The notes under the pieces were generated by a model. It searched no databases. It saw only the letters and a list, made by a program, of their open reading frames with translations, and was not told where the DNA came from. The position numbers and the translations under genes were made by a program. Positions 38,301 through 51,600 of a stretch of 64,000 bases of DNA are shown here, in pieces (the first letter of the stretch is position 1; the number at the start of each line of letters is the position of its first letter). The DNA is from Cricetomys ansorgei (Eukaryota; Chordata; Mammalia; Rodentia; Nesomyidae): the NCBI GenBank assembly GCA_026225945.1, contig JAMJFZ010001228.1, forward strand, positions 479,001 to 543,000, given 5' to 3'.

Positions 38301-41300
38301 AAGCAACTTTTTTCTCTTCCTGTTGCTTCCTGGGTATCCTCTAATATGTAGAAATACAGCATTTAGTTTTTGTGATTTTTTTTCACTAGTTATTAGACTT
38401 TTAAGTATTCCAATTTTATGGTATCCTACAATAGTCTTTTCTTTAGTCTTTTCTGACTAAAGATAATGTGATAATCCACGTAGCTCTTTATATAGATGTT
38501 TCATTTTATTATTGTTATTATGGGGCGTACATGGATGTCACAGCATATGTGTACAGGTCAGAGGTTGGTTCCAGAAGTTGGTTCTCCCCTTCTACCTTGT
38601 ATAAGACAAGGTCTCTTGTTTCTGTGACGGCATACTCCAGGCTAGCTGGCCAGCAGGCTTCATATTATTTCTCCTGTCTCCACCTCCATCCTACCTTGGG
38701 AATGCTGAGATTACAGATGTGTGCCACCATATCCAGCTTTTTTACATGGATTCTAGGGATCAAACTCAAGTCATCAAACTTGCATAACAAGCACTTTTAC
38801 CCACTTAACCATCTCTCCAGCCCTAGATACCCATTCTTAACTTTTGAGGGCAGAAACATAGAACTGAGACAGTAGCGTCAGAGAAACACACGATAAAGCA
38901 CTTTGCCAGCATGCTTAGAAAGTAGCCATGCCACTTTGCAAATCTGCTCCACCCAGATGTCCTGCATCTTTGTCAGCACATGGCATTGCCATCTTCCATT
39001 TTTTGTGGCTATGAAGCCCCTTTTTATTGTGTTTTTAATTTGTTTGTTTTCATATTCTTTTTAGTTATTCATTTTCTCTTATAAAGTATCTGTTTAAACT
39101 GGACCCCTACTAATATTGGGTGATAAGAATTCTTTATGTTTAGGAATGGGTCATCTAATACTCACCTATATCTTTGCAAATTTTGCCTCCAACTATGTGT
39201 ATTCTTCTATAATAATAATTATTATTATTATTATTATTACTATTATTATCATTTTGGATTTTTGAGACAGTGTCTCTCTACCTAGCCCTGACTGTCCTAG
39301 AATTCACTACACAGACCAAGCTGACCTCGAACTCAGAGATCCACCTGCCTCTGCCTTCTGAGTTCTAGAATTAAAGATTAGTGTCACCACGCCCTGCTTA
39401 GAGTTAACTATTTACACAGCATAACCTAAAGATGGTGATTCAGAGATTTTGTTTCAGGTGTGTGTGTGTTCCGTAACAGGTCTCCATTTTCCCATAACAG
39501 TCCTCCATTGTACTGTCACAGTCCTTCTTTGTGCTCACAGTGCTCCCTTGTGCCATCGTGGTGCTCCATTTTCCCATGCCAAAGTCTCATCGTCCTGTGG
39601 CCTTGCCCCTTTGTTGCGTGTTCTTGTCCTATCCCAGAGGTCTGGCATTCCATCATTGTGCCGTCAGTGCTCCCTTCTCCCATCACAGTTCCCCACTGTC
39701 CTGTCACAGGGTGCTTCTGTCATATCACAGTCTCTGTGGTGCCATAGCAGGGAGCCATTGTCCTGTCACCATGCTCCACTGTTCCGTCACAGAGCTCCAT
39801 TGTGACAAAACAGTGCTCCCTTCTCCCATCGCAGTTGTCCACTGTCTCCTGGGTGTGCCGCTGTCCTATGACAGTGTCCTACCATCTCATCGTAGTGTTC
39901 CACGGTCCCACCACAGTGCTCCACATTGCTATCCCAGAGCTTCCGTGTCCATCACATTACTCCCCCGTGTCACCACAGTGCTCCTTATCCTATTGAAGTT
40001 CCTCGCTGTCTCCTCACAATACTCCCCTGCCCATCGCTGTGCTCCAGCATCGGATCATAACGCACATTGTCCCATGTCAGTATTCCGTTGCGCCATCACA
40101 GTGCTTTATTGCTCCATCATGGTACTCCATTACCTCATCACAGTGCTCCATCACAGTGCTACCGTGTTCCATTACCCAATCACAGCGTTCCTCTGTCTGA
40201 TCACAGTGCTCCATTGTTCCATTGTCTACCCGTAGTGCTCCACTGTCCCATCACAAGTCTCCACTGTCCCGTCACGGTGCTCAGCTGTCTCACCACAGTG
40301 CTCTCATCACGGTGCTCCCATCACATGGCTCCATTATCTCACCACAGTGGTCCCTTGTGCTATCACAGTGCTCTGTTATGCCATCAAAATGCTCCCATTA
40401 TCCTACCAGTACTCTACTGTTTCCTCACAAGCTGTTTTGTCCTAAAAGCGCTACCCTGATATTACATGGCAGTGCTCCACTCTCCCATTGTAGTGCTCCA
40501 CTGTTCCATTACAGTGCTGCATTGTCCCACCACAGTTCTTTATTTCACCATTGCGGTGTTCCATTGCCCTATCGCGATGTTCCGTTGCCCCATCGCAATG
40601 TTCCATTGCCCCAGCGCGATGTTCCATTGCCCCTGCGCAGTGGCCCATTGCCAGCGCGGTGATCCATTGCCCCAGCGCAGTGGTCCATTGCCCCAGCGCA
40701 GTGGTCCATTGCCCCAGCGCGGTGGTCCATTGCCCCATCATGGTGTTCCATTGCCCTGTCGCGGTGGTCCATTGCCCCAGCACAGTGTTCCATTGCCCCA
40801 GCGTTATGGTCCATTGCCCCAGCGCGGTGGTCCATTGCCCCATCATGGTGTTCCATTGCCCTGTCGCGGTGGTCCATTGCCCCAGCACAGTGTTCCATTG
40901 CCCCAGTGTTATGGTCCATTGCCCCAGCGCGGTGTTCCATTGCCCCAGTGCAGTGTTCCATTGCCCCATCAGTGTTCCATTGCCCCGTCACGGTGGTCCA
41001 TTGCCCCGTCACGGTGGTCCATTGCCCCGTCACAGTGGTCCATTGCTCCATCAGTGTTCCAGTACTCCCTCAGTGTGCTCTGCCGTCTTCTCATAGTGCT
41101 CTACTGTCTAATCAAAGTGTTCCGCCCTCCTCTCACAGTACTCCATGGTCTCAGCATAGTGCCCAACACAGCGGCATCACAGTGCTTTATTCTCATCACA
41201 GTGCTCCTTGTGCTGTCACCATGCTCTGTTATTCCATCACAAGGCCCCACTGTCCTATCCTAGTGTTCCCCCTTTTGTAACACGGATCCATTATCCTATC

Positions 41301-42626
41301 AGAGTGGCCCAGTGTCCGCTCTCGGTGCACCATTGTCCCATCACAATGTTGCATGGTCTCATCACATGCTGAGCTACCCCAACACAGTGGCCCACTGTTC
41401 TCTCTGTCACTCTCTGTCTCTCTCTGACTGCTCCTCTGTCACTGTCATCACAGAGCTCTGTTATCCCACCAAGTGCTTCAGCGTCCTATCACAGATCTGC
41501 ACTGTCACACCACAGGTGTCCATGTTGTTTTTATCATGGTGCTCCATTGTGCCGTCATGATGTTCTGTTGTCCTACCACAGAATTGTCTCATCACGGTGC
41601 TCCATTGTGCATCACAGTGCTCCGTTGTGCATCACAGTGCTCCGTTGTGCATCACAGTGCTCCGTTGTGCATCACAGTGCTCCGTTGTGCATCACAGTGC
41701 TCCGTTGTGCATCACTGTGCTCCGTTGTGCATCACAGTGCTCCGTTGTGCATCACAGTGCTCCGTTGTGTATCACAGTGCTCCGTTGTGCATCACTGTGC
41801 TCCATTGTGCATCACAGTGCTCCGTTGTGCATCACAGTACTGTATTGTCCCATCATAGTGCTCCACTGCCCCATCATAGTGCTTCACTGTCTCCTCATGG
41901 TGCTCCACTGTCTCCTCACGGTGCTCCACTGTCTCCTAACAGTGCTCCACTGTCTCCTCATGGTGCTCCACTGTCTCCTCACGGTGCTCCACTGTCTCCT
42001 AACAGTGCTCCACTGTCTCCTCATGGTGCTCCACTGTCTCCTCACAGTGCTCCACTGTCCCATCACAGTGCTCTACTGTCTCCTCACAGTGCTCCACTGT
42101 CTCCTCATGGTGCCCCTTGCCCCACCACTTGCCCCACTGACCCGTGACTGTGCTCTAGTGTACCCTCACAATCCTCTTCACAGTTCTCCACTGTTATACC
42201 CCTGTGTTTCTTTGTCTCATCGGTTTCTCATTGTCCTATCACAGTGCTCCTTTGTTCCAGCCCAGTGCCCCAGGATCCCATCATAGTGCTCTTTGTCCCA
42301 TTGCAGTGTTCCATTGTCCCATGACAATTCTTCGTTATCATACCATTTTTCCATCACGGTGGTCCATTGTACCATTAAAATCTCCATTGTCCTATCACAG
42401 CGTTCCATTATGCTGTACAGTGCTTCACTGTCCCATCACAGCTCTCAGTCGTCCCGTCAGAGGGCTCTGTTTTACCCTCACAGTGTAGTGCTCCGCTGTG
42501 TCTTTGCTGTGCTCAGTGTCCCATCCATTGGGCCATCTTAGCACTTCATCCGCAGTGTCTCATTGCACCATCATAGTGCTCCATTTTGTCATCACAGTGC
42601 TCTCTTGTTGAATCACAATCTGTGCC

Positions 42627-42666
<40 letters not shown>

Positions 42667-45600
42667 ACACGCACGCGCGCGCACGCACACGCATGCGTAA
42701 GCATTCATTTTTGGGAGCACTTTTGTTTTTCTCATTGAATTTCTTTGGCACTTGTTCTAGTTTGTACTTTTTAAATTATTTTTTTCATGCAATATATTTT
42801 GATCGTGTATCTAGTTTGATCTTTATTGCTGTGATAATAAAGCAGTCTGACCAAAAGCAACTTGAGGAGGAAATTTTAGGTCACAATCCCTTTTTGGAGA
42901 AAGAACAGGAATTCAAGGCAGGAACTTGGACTCAGAAACTACAGAGGACTGCAGCTTGCTGGCTGGCTTGCTAGCTTACTCCCAGGACTGTGCTTAGCTA
43001 GCTTTCTAATTCAGCTTAAGTATGTCTGTATAGGAATGTTGCCACCCACAGTGGACTCAGCCTTCCCACATCAACCATCAGTCTAGACAATGCCTCACAT
43101 GCATGTCTATATGTCTACCATTCTGACTAGGCAGTTCCTCAGTTGAGGTTCCCCTTTCTCAGGTAACTCTAGCTTATATCAAACTGATATCTACAGCTAA
43201 CTAGGTCAGGGCCTTCATTAAAAAAAAAAAAATTGATGAATCATATATATGTGGGTCGGTTTCTGACCCTACTTTGTTTTCTTGATATTTCACCTTAAGT
43301 TACAGTGATTTAATTACTACTGGTTTATAAGCCTACTCTCTTGTCTGCCTACATGCCTGCCTGCCTTCCTCTTCTCCCTTTCTCCTTCCCTTCCCTTCCC
43401 CTTCTCCTTCCCCTTCTGCTTCCCCTTCCTTCTTTCCTTCCTTCCTTCCTTTTTCTTTCTTCCTTTCTTTTTCTGTCTGTCTCTTTCCTTCCTTCCTTCC
43501 TTCCCTTCTTTCTGTTTTTTGTTGGTTGTTTGATACATCTTAGACTCTCCCCCAGCTTATCTCACATTTGCACAAGTGCTGCCTTACCTTCCCTGGTGCT
43601 AATGTTGCAGATGTGAACCAACACACCCACACCCACATACATATCTGCCTGCACATGTATTACCTTGAAGTCAAACTAAAATTTTACTCTTAGTAACGTA
43701 CATACATAAAAAAATTACCATTCTTTGAGTATGGCAAATTTTCAGATAGCATAAAGGACACAAATTTCAATAAAAAAGATTGGAGTTAAACTTTAATGCT
43801 TATACTGTTTATTTTTTAAGTGTTGTATTTGAAAGACGTTTATGGGAATGAAAATCCAACTCATAAATTGGAAGAAAACGTCTACAATTCTTTCACTCTC
43901 TTCCATTTTCCTATGTTGCTAATTCTGGGTTAGTCATAGTTCTGATTTGATCAGTGATCACTGTTCACGGTATAATGACTGTTAAACAAATTACACTCCA
44001 GCTAGAGCTACATTTCTTTGACAGATGTTATTTGTGTTGGAGTTAATAACCATCTTTTTTTGTTTCGGTTGCTTGCTTGCTTATCTGTCCTTGCGCTTAA
44101 TGCTAAGGTCAGAATGCTTGTTGCAAATAAGAGAACAATTTCTATAGGGATTCTTTTTTAGTGTTAAGAAGCTGTGGCTCTAAGTTGTGGGTGATGGTTA
44201 TCCGTAGGAAGTCAGCATCTAATTCATTAAGGCCCTTCAAGGAAAGAAAGGAGATTAAGAGCAGCTGTCCCCAAATCTAGTTACATTCCAAAAAAAGTGA
44301 AGCAAATACCCAGTCCCTGGCCCTCAGCTCCGTTATCCCTTCCTTACCAGAAGCTCTGTTTTCAGCCACCAGTGTATTTTGGATGTTTTCTATTCATGGA
44401 CTTACAGCCAGGAACCATTAGTTCCTGCCATTACAAAATGGGGATACTTGATATATTTTCCCTGTGTGTTAATGAATTCCAATAGTTAGAGTCTGTAGTA
44501 ACTGAATAATACAGTTTATCTACCACATAAGGTAAGGGGGCTTTTTAGGAGATAACTAGTTATAAGCTACATTCGTTTCTAGGACAAAATGTATTGCTGA
44601 GTTCTCCCATACCAGTTTGAAAATTAAACTGAAGTCATACAGATTATAGATTGGTTATCACAGTGTATGCATTAGTGTTGAGGCTTCCTTTAAAAAACAA
44701 AACCAACTGTTTTCCTGATTAATAGCACTGAATCCCTATTAATGAAGTAGACTGCTGAATTTTGAAGAGGGGCATGGTGAAAATAATGCACTGTCTACTT
44801 CTCAAAGAATTTGCAGCCTTTTGGAGAGACCAGTGAAATAAATATTCACCTACAGAAGGCTTTGCTTGCTGCTTCAAACCCAGATGCTATGGAAGGACAC
44901 AGGAGAAGATTACTGAAAAGATGTCTTAAGGAATGTAGATGGAGCCAGTCGAAAAAAGAGATGAGGCTGTTGGAGTATAGCTCCAGCAGATGAAACAGCT
45001 TGAGCAAACTCACTCAGACTACTGAGAACTGGTATAACCAAGGAGCCAGAAGTAAGTCAGCATGGCTAACTCATGTAGTAGAGGAGGTTTCCTGCAAGTC
45101 AGCTGTACATGTGTGACCGTAGTTACATCCATTGCACAGGTCACAGTCCATACTCTGCAATGTGTCCTCAGGGTCTTAGCAATCAAGTACCGTGAAGTGG
45201 GCTAATACGACCTGATCTGTACCTTAAGAGAATTGTAGCAACTGTGGAGAATGTATTGAAAGGTGGGGAAAAGAAACTCTTAAGAACTATTTGAGATACA
45301 CCACTGGTGTTAACAGTGTTGACGATCTTAGCCAAGGGAGTGGCTATACCACATATTAACTGAAAAAAAAAAGGAATTATTCAAGAAGTTTTAGATGGCA
45401 TCCTCAAGGGCTAGGGGGTGGCTCAGACAGTGAAGTACTTAATTAACATGTATGCCTGAAGCCCTGGGTTCAACCTCCAACACTGTGAACTGGGTGTCAA
45501 GGCATACTCCTGTAATTCCAACACTTGGGAGGTGGAGGCAGAAATGAGAAATAAAGTTGGCCTTGGCTGCATAGCTAGTTTGATGCCAGCCAGTGCTACA

Positions 45601-48600
45601 TGAGATCCTGCAGAGAGATAGGGGAAGGATAGAGGGAAGGAGGGAGGGTAGGAAAGAGAAATGAATTTTATAGAAATTATAATCTGTAGACAGATAGAAA
45701 CATAGTACCAGTGTTTTCAATTAGGTCATGTCAACAAATGTGATAAACTTTATTTTTTGTTTATAACCCTTGTACATGATGATAGGTTTCATGAAGATAA
45801 TTTCTTTCAAGTATATCATATTCTTTGAACAGAAGATGTGATGAGTTTGAATATGCATATTGCTGTCCTATAAAATTATACTACTGCCATGTGTCATCAA
45901 GTGTCTTGTGAACATGTGTGTTTGTCCACTGTTTGGGGTGCTTATAGTTGGGAGGACAGAAGTATGTTTATTTTCTCCTTTATGTTGTTATTATACTATC
46001 AAGAAGTATTTTCAAATATCTCTTAATGAAATGGTAAACAAAGGAAGTGAACTTAGGTCACCCAAGGTTAAGTGTACAGAGTCAATTAGTAGTCTTAAGA
46101 TACTTAGACAATGGTTTTCTTTTTTTATTTTCCCCAGGGATAATAGTTCTGGGGATTGAAGCAAGGATCACATCCATACTAGGCAAGTGCCTCTACCAGC
46201 TAGCTTTACAACCCCAGCAAGAAAGATATTTTTCTGTATTTATTCTAATTTACTTTATAATATCTGTCGTGAATGCAATTGATAAAAATGAAGATTCCTC
46301 AGAATTAGACTCTGAATAATACACTCTGGGGTGGCGTCAGATATTCAGGGCTGGAGAAATGGCTCCAAAGTTAAGCATGCATACTGTTCTTGCCTAGGAC
46401 CAGTGTTTGACTTGAAGCACCCACATCAAGTGGCTAACAACCACCTGTAATTCCAGCTCCAGAGGATTCAGCACCTTCTTGTGGCCTCCATGGGCATCTG
46501 CACTAGCGTGTATATACAAAATGTTAAAAAAAGAAACCCTTCTATAGAGATTATTTTATGTATATGGGTGTTTTGCCTACATATGTGTATGTGCACCATG
46601 TGTGTGCGTGTGGTGCCTGTGAAGGACAGAAGAAGGCATCATATCCCCTGGGACTGGGGTGATAGATGCTTGTGAGCCACCATGTAGATGCTAGAACCCA
46701 AAGTCCTCTGCAAGAGCATCAAGGGCTCTTAATCCACTGAATCATCTCTCCAGCCCTCAAATAAATCTTTAAAACAAGATATATATAGTATTTGGTTCAG
46801 CCAATTATCACTTATCTGGAGGCACATTACAACATTGTCTCATTTTTAGAGAAAACCATTTTAAGAGAAATGCCAGTTTTTAAATGAAAATTCTTAAAAC
46901 TAACCCATAATTTAAAATTTCCTGTCACTTTGGGGATGGAAGCACTCTTCACTGTCTTATTTGCAGAAGGGAAATTTCCTTAAACATGTTCCCTTTAGGA
47001 ACAAAATATGTGTCCTCTTTAGTTGCTCCAGCAGCTTCACATGAGTAGAATCCCACTCACAAAATGCAGTGAGGGTAATAAGGTCATTACAGCATTCCCT
47101 GCTGCCCAGGACCAAGGAGGAGCCAAGGCTGCAGAGGACTTATTCCTCTGTGTGGTCTGTGGTTTGGGGAAATGTCTGGCTCTGAACCAGAAACAGGCAG
47201 CCTGCCTCCTGTTCATTTAGGAGGAAGCAGTCAGCAGTAATCAATAAAGTACAAATAAATCTGAGAGGAAACAGTACAGAAGGAGTCCCAGATGCTTAAA
47301 ATCTGAGATCAGGGCTGAGATGCCTCAGTGGTTAAAGTGCTTGCCAAGTAAGGTCAGATCTGCCATGGGAGTGCCTTGGTGCATGTATACACGTCAGAGG
47401 ACAACTTCAGGTGTCCATCCTTGTCTCTAGTTCACTGGCGCTTATGTCAGGCTAGCTGGCCTGTGAATTTCTGGGAATTCTGTCTCCATCTCCTTTCTCA
47501 CTGTAAGAGCCCTGGTACTGCATCCAGTCTTACGTGGGGTTTTACAGGTCTCCACTCTTGTGTTGTAAGTGATTTATTCACTGGAGCCATCTTCCTCCCT
47601 GGTCCCCTGACCTGAAGGGGTTCTTGCCATTAGGCTTGCCAAGAACTTACACATCCAGTGGAGGAGGATGAGCTAGGTCAGATCACAAAGCTGACTACTT
47701 ACCATGTGTGGAGAATCCTGATAAGTGGACTTAGTAGGAATCTTCTGGGAGTGAGTGACAGATCTGACAGGGGCAGGAAGACCGCAGAAGACCAAGGTCA
47801 AGCCTTAACTAAGAGCTGGGAGAACCTGACTAAAGCTTGGTCTTGCTCTTACCTCTGATATGATGCCTCTCTTCTTTTGCCCTTTTTCTGTTATTATTGG
47901 ATTTAAGACTGACAATTTTAAATAACTTTCATGAGATCTTTAAAGCAGCATAGATTTTTTTCACTGTCTTTATTTCAGAAAGTATGATATATACACATCT
48001 TTACTTTAAAAATTAGAAAATTGAGGCCAGAGATATGATTCAGAGCATCTTGCTGATCTTGTAAAGGCTCCAAATTCAGTTCCCAGCGCCTATGGTGGGC
48101 ATCTCATAACTACCTGTAACTTGCCTCTTCTGACCTCTGCAAGCACCTGCACACATGTGGCATGCATTTACACAGACATACATGTAAATGCATAAATAAA
48201 GAAAAATGTTGCCAAATGGATGTGGCAGTACATGCCATTGATCCCAGCACTCAGTAGTCTGGGGTACGAGCATCATCGTGAGACACATGGCCAGCATGCT
48301 CTGTATAGCAAGTCTCTATCTCAAACAGTGAAAATACTGTGTTTCTTTAAATAAGATATAGTATGTGACCAGAGTTCAATTCCCAGCACCCATCTTGGGT
48401 GGCCACAGAGTCTCTGACATCTCTGGCTTCTGTAGGTATCCACACTTATGTGCATATGCATAACACATACTTAAAAGTAAAATAAATCTTTAAGAAGTGA
48501 AATAAAATAAAATGCAAATGCATACAGTTGCTAACTTCAGAACCTAAGAGAATCCTTAGAGTCTACTTACTACTTAGGTATTTTATATTCCAAATACATT

Positions 48601-51600
48601 TGCTCCTAGGAATCAATATCCCAAATGATGTTTAAGTTGCTGTCTTAGTCCTAGTAACCACAAGTCTTTTCTATACATATATGTGTATGAGTGTGTGTGT
48701 AATTTCATTTAAATGAAACCTTTAATTTCTTTTAAGACTAATGACTGATCTCTGAGTTCGAGGCCAGCCTGCTATACAGGGTGAATTCCAGGAGAGCCTG
48801 GGCTACACAGCTGGTCTGGAACTCTACATAAACCAGACTGACCTCAAACTCACAGGGATCAGCCTGGCTCTGCCTCTTGAGTGCTTGTCTAAAATCATGT
48901 GCCACTACACTCTAAATAAGACTTAGCTTTTGAAAAGCAGCTTATGTATTCATGGAAAGTTTTAAGCATATGAGTGTATGTGCATGCATATACACATAAA
49001 CATACAACTTTGTCTTTATGAAACCGTTCTAATTGACCTGTGTATGCCATTAACTCAAAACTCCATATAATCTTCATTTATTCCTTTTTAAATTTTTCTT
49101 CAAAAATTTCACATACAATGTATCATATTGTATTGATTGATTATTGTATTAATTGATCATATCCATCTCCACTCCTCCTCATTAAAACTCCCTAGCCACC
49201 CTCAGCACATATTCCTCCCAACTTCATGCCCCCCTCCCTTATGTAACCCACAGAGTCCAGTAAGTGCTGCTTATAGTTATGGGGCTACCCACTAGGGCAT
49301 GCGCAACCTACTAGTAGCCACATCTCAAGAAAAAGTGGGTCTCCCTCCCCCAGCAGCTATCAACTGCCAGGAAATCCTCACCTAGGAGTCGGGCCTCAGG
49401 GTACCTCCCTCAACCATGCTGGAGCTGTACAAATAACCACAGCTGTTGTGAATTCATGTGTGCCACAGCCATGCCATACCCAGAAAGAAGCATTTCCCTA
49501 GCGTTTCTCCAGCCCTGGGCTCTTTTGATTCTTCCCGCTACACCTTTTCTGAAATGTTACCCAAGCCTTAGGCTGGGGTGGGATGGGAGACTCGACATAC
49601 ATGTACCACCTATGGCTTACAGACACTTGTTCTCAGCATTTTGACCATTTACTTTTGTGTGTATGTGTGTGTGTGGTGTATGCATGTGCTTGCACATGTA
49701 TGTGCAGGTGTGCATGCCCATGTGAATGGGTTCAGAACCCTGAGAAAGAAATAGGGTGTTTTTCTCTATTGCTTGTCAGCGTATTTTGAGAAAGGATCTC
49801 TCACTAAACTGGAAACTCCCATTTTAGCTTAGCTGGTTGGCCAACAAGCTCTCTGTCTTTGCTCTCCAAGAATGGAGTTACAGACATGCACAGCCTTCCC
49901 TAGCTTTGAGATGGTGCTAGGGATTTGGATTTGGTTCCTTGTGCCTATGTAGCAAGATCTCTTACCCTCTGAGCCATCTCCTCAGGCCCCAGCCATAAGC
50001 CTTTTAAAGCAATGATTTGGAAGAATAGGGGCAGAACTTGAACTTGCTTTCAGCAGCTCTGGTCCTGTTAAGGGGTAGATGATACCAGGAGGGTAGGAAT
50101 AGCTCACTTGGGAAGAAGAAAGCAAATGCATATGAGACCAGGTTACAGCAATTGTTCCATTTGTAAATCTAGGTTTGGATAATGAATGTACCCTGTAAGC
50201 ATTCCAGCTTGACATGTACTTACTGAAAAGCTTATCCCAGTAAATATAGCTCTTTAGGCAAACATCCACTTTATTAAAGTGATTCAGTTGCCATGACAAC
50301 ATATCTGGAATTTATAGCTGCTTGTTTTGAGAGGACTTCCTTTTCACTTTCTGAGGTACCAACTATTCAAAGCTAAAGTTCTTACCAGCCTCCAGGCTCA
50401 CTGTATGATGAATCCCATTGTTCAAAAAATGTAGACATGCAAAATACAGCTTGCAAAATAAACCTCGAGGCTTTGCAGTTAGTACATATGAATTTTAGAT
50501 GGGTATTTTTTTAATTTTTAATTTGAAAAATTACTAAAGCTGTGTTAACAACCGAAAACAGTCACTCCAAAAAATAAGTATCTTAACTTTGTTTCCTAGT
50601 CGCAGCCACTTTGAATTCTTGTAAAATTCTTGTAAAAGCTGAGTATTGTTCTTCATCTTGTTTTAATTCACTCAAATCTCAGCACTGTGCTTTTGTGGCA
50701 TCTTAGCTTGCATTGCTGCTTGCATTGTAGTTTCATCTATATCAATTGGTTTATCAACAGGCAAGATAAACTTTTACCTCTTCCTCTTTTTCTCCACTGC
50801 TTTTTCTCCTCCTTCCCCCTCCTCTTGCCTCTCCTCTTCTTTCCCCCTCCTTCCCTTTATTTCCTCCTCCTTCCCATCTTCTTCCTACTCCTCCATTTCC
50901 CACTTCTCTCTCTTCCTCCTCCTGTTCTTCCTCTCCTGCTCTAGCTCCCTTCTTATCTCCCTCCCTCCATCCGTCCCTCCTTCCCTCTCACCTTTCCTCT
51001 TCCTCCCTTCCTGCTAGATATCAAACTGCAAATTTGTACTAGGCAAGTATGTGCTTTAGCACTGAATTACCTTCCCAGTCCTTCAGTGAGTATTTATATG
51101 ACCTTCATTTGATCCTCATGATTTTTATTCAGTATGCCTACTTTCTGATTCCGTTGTGTGCCTCTAAAACAGAATACTTGGGAGTGGAACATTCACAAAC
51201 AATGTAAGGTTATTTAGCTCACAGTTCTGGAGGCTGGGCAGTCTATTATCAAGGTACCAGCATCTGATGAAGACGTTTGTGCTGATTCATCCCCTGGCAG
51301 AAAGCAAAGGGCAGAAAAGTAGGGATTGCTTGCATTCTTCAGCATTAATTCGTTCGTGAGTGTAGAACCCTCATAACCTAAACATCTCTCTTTAGGCCCC
51401 ACCACTCGCCGCTGTTGCATTGGGAATTACATGCCCAGTGCATATTCCTTAAGCATGCCTTCACACCATACTGTGTGCCATCAGTCCAGGATTCACTTAT
51501 CCAAACTCTGCCTTACCCATTCTGAAGAATATGCCTCCAGGCTGGGTGGAGTCTGTAGCTGTGGCATGGCACCTGTAGACAGGATGAGACAGAAGGTTGT

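Larger units (their letters stand above)
39470..42627. repeat. 3.16 kb minisatellite, 20-22 bp units (about 150 copies)
   Basis: From 39470 to 42627 the sequence is a tandem array whose unit is close to 'tccattgtcccatcacagtgc' with one base more or less. Outer parts (39470-40540, 41060-41590, 42110-42627) are degenerate. Three inner blocks are homogeneous: 40540-41060 (21 bp, CpG-bearing 'ccattgccccagcgcggtg' type), 41601-41840 (twelve 20-bp 'tgcatcacag' units) and 41880-42110 (21 bp 'ccactgtctcctcacggtg' type). Because 21 is divisible by three and few units contain stops, long open frames run on both strands. They have no start context, splice logic or family match, and I treat them as non-coding. 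It lies in the 17.5 kb Zranb3 intron. Confidence 0.95.

Noticed and set aside
40466..41263. 265-codon frame in the minisatellite as a protein gene
   Set aside because: Same length of frames on the other strand and in other phases; the peptide is only the repeat unit; no promoter or splice evidence.
41601..41840. CRISPR-like array
   Set aside because: Units are contiguous with no spacers and the genome is mammalian; it is a minisatellite.
43317..43616. Lys-rich or Ser/Phe/Leu-rich frames at 43.4 kb and 50.7-50.9 kb
   Set aside because: Translations of polypyrimidine tracts; composition only.
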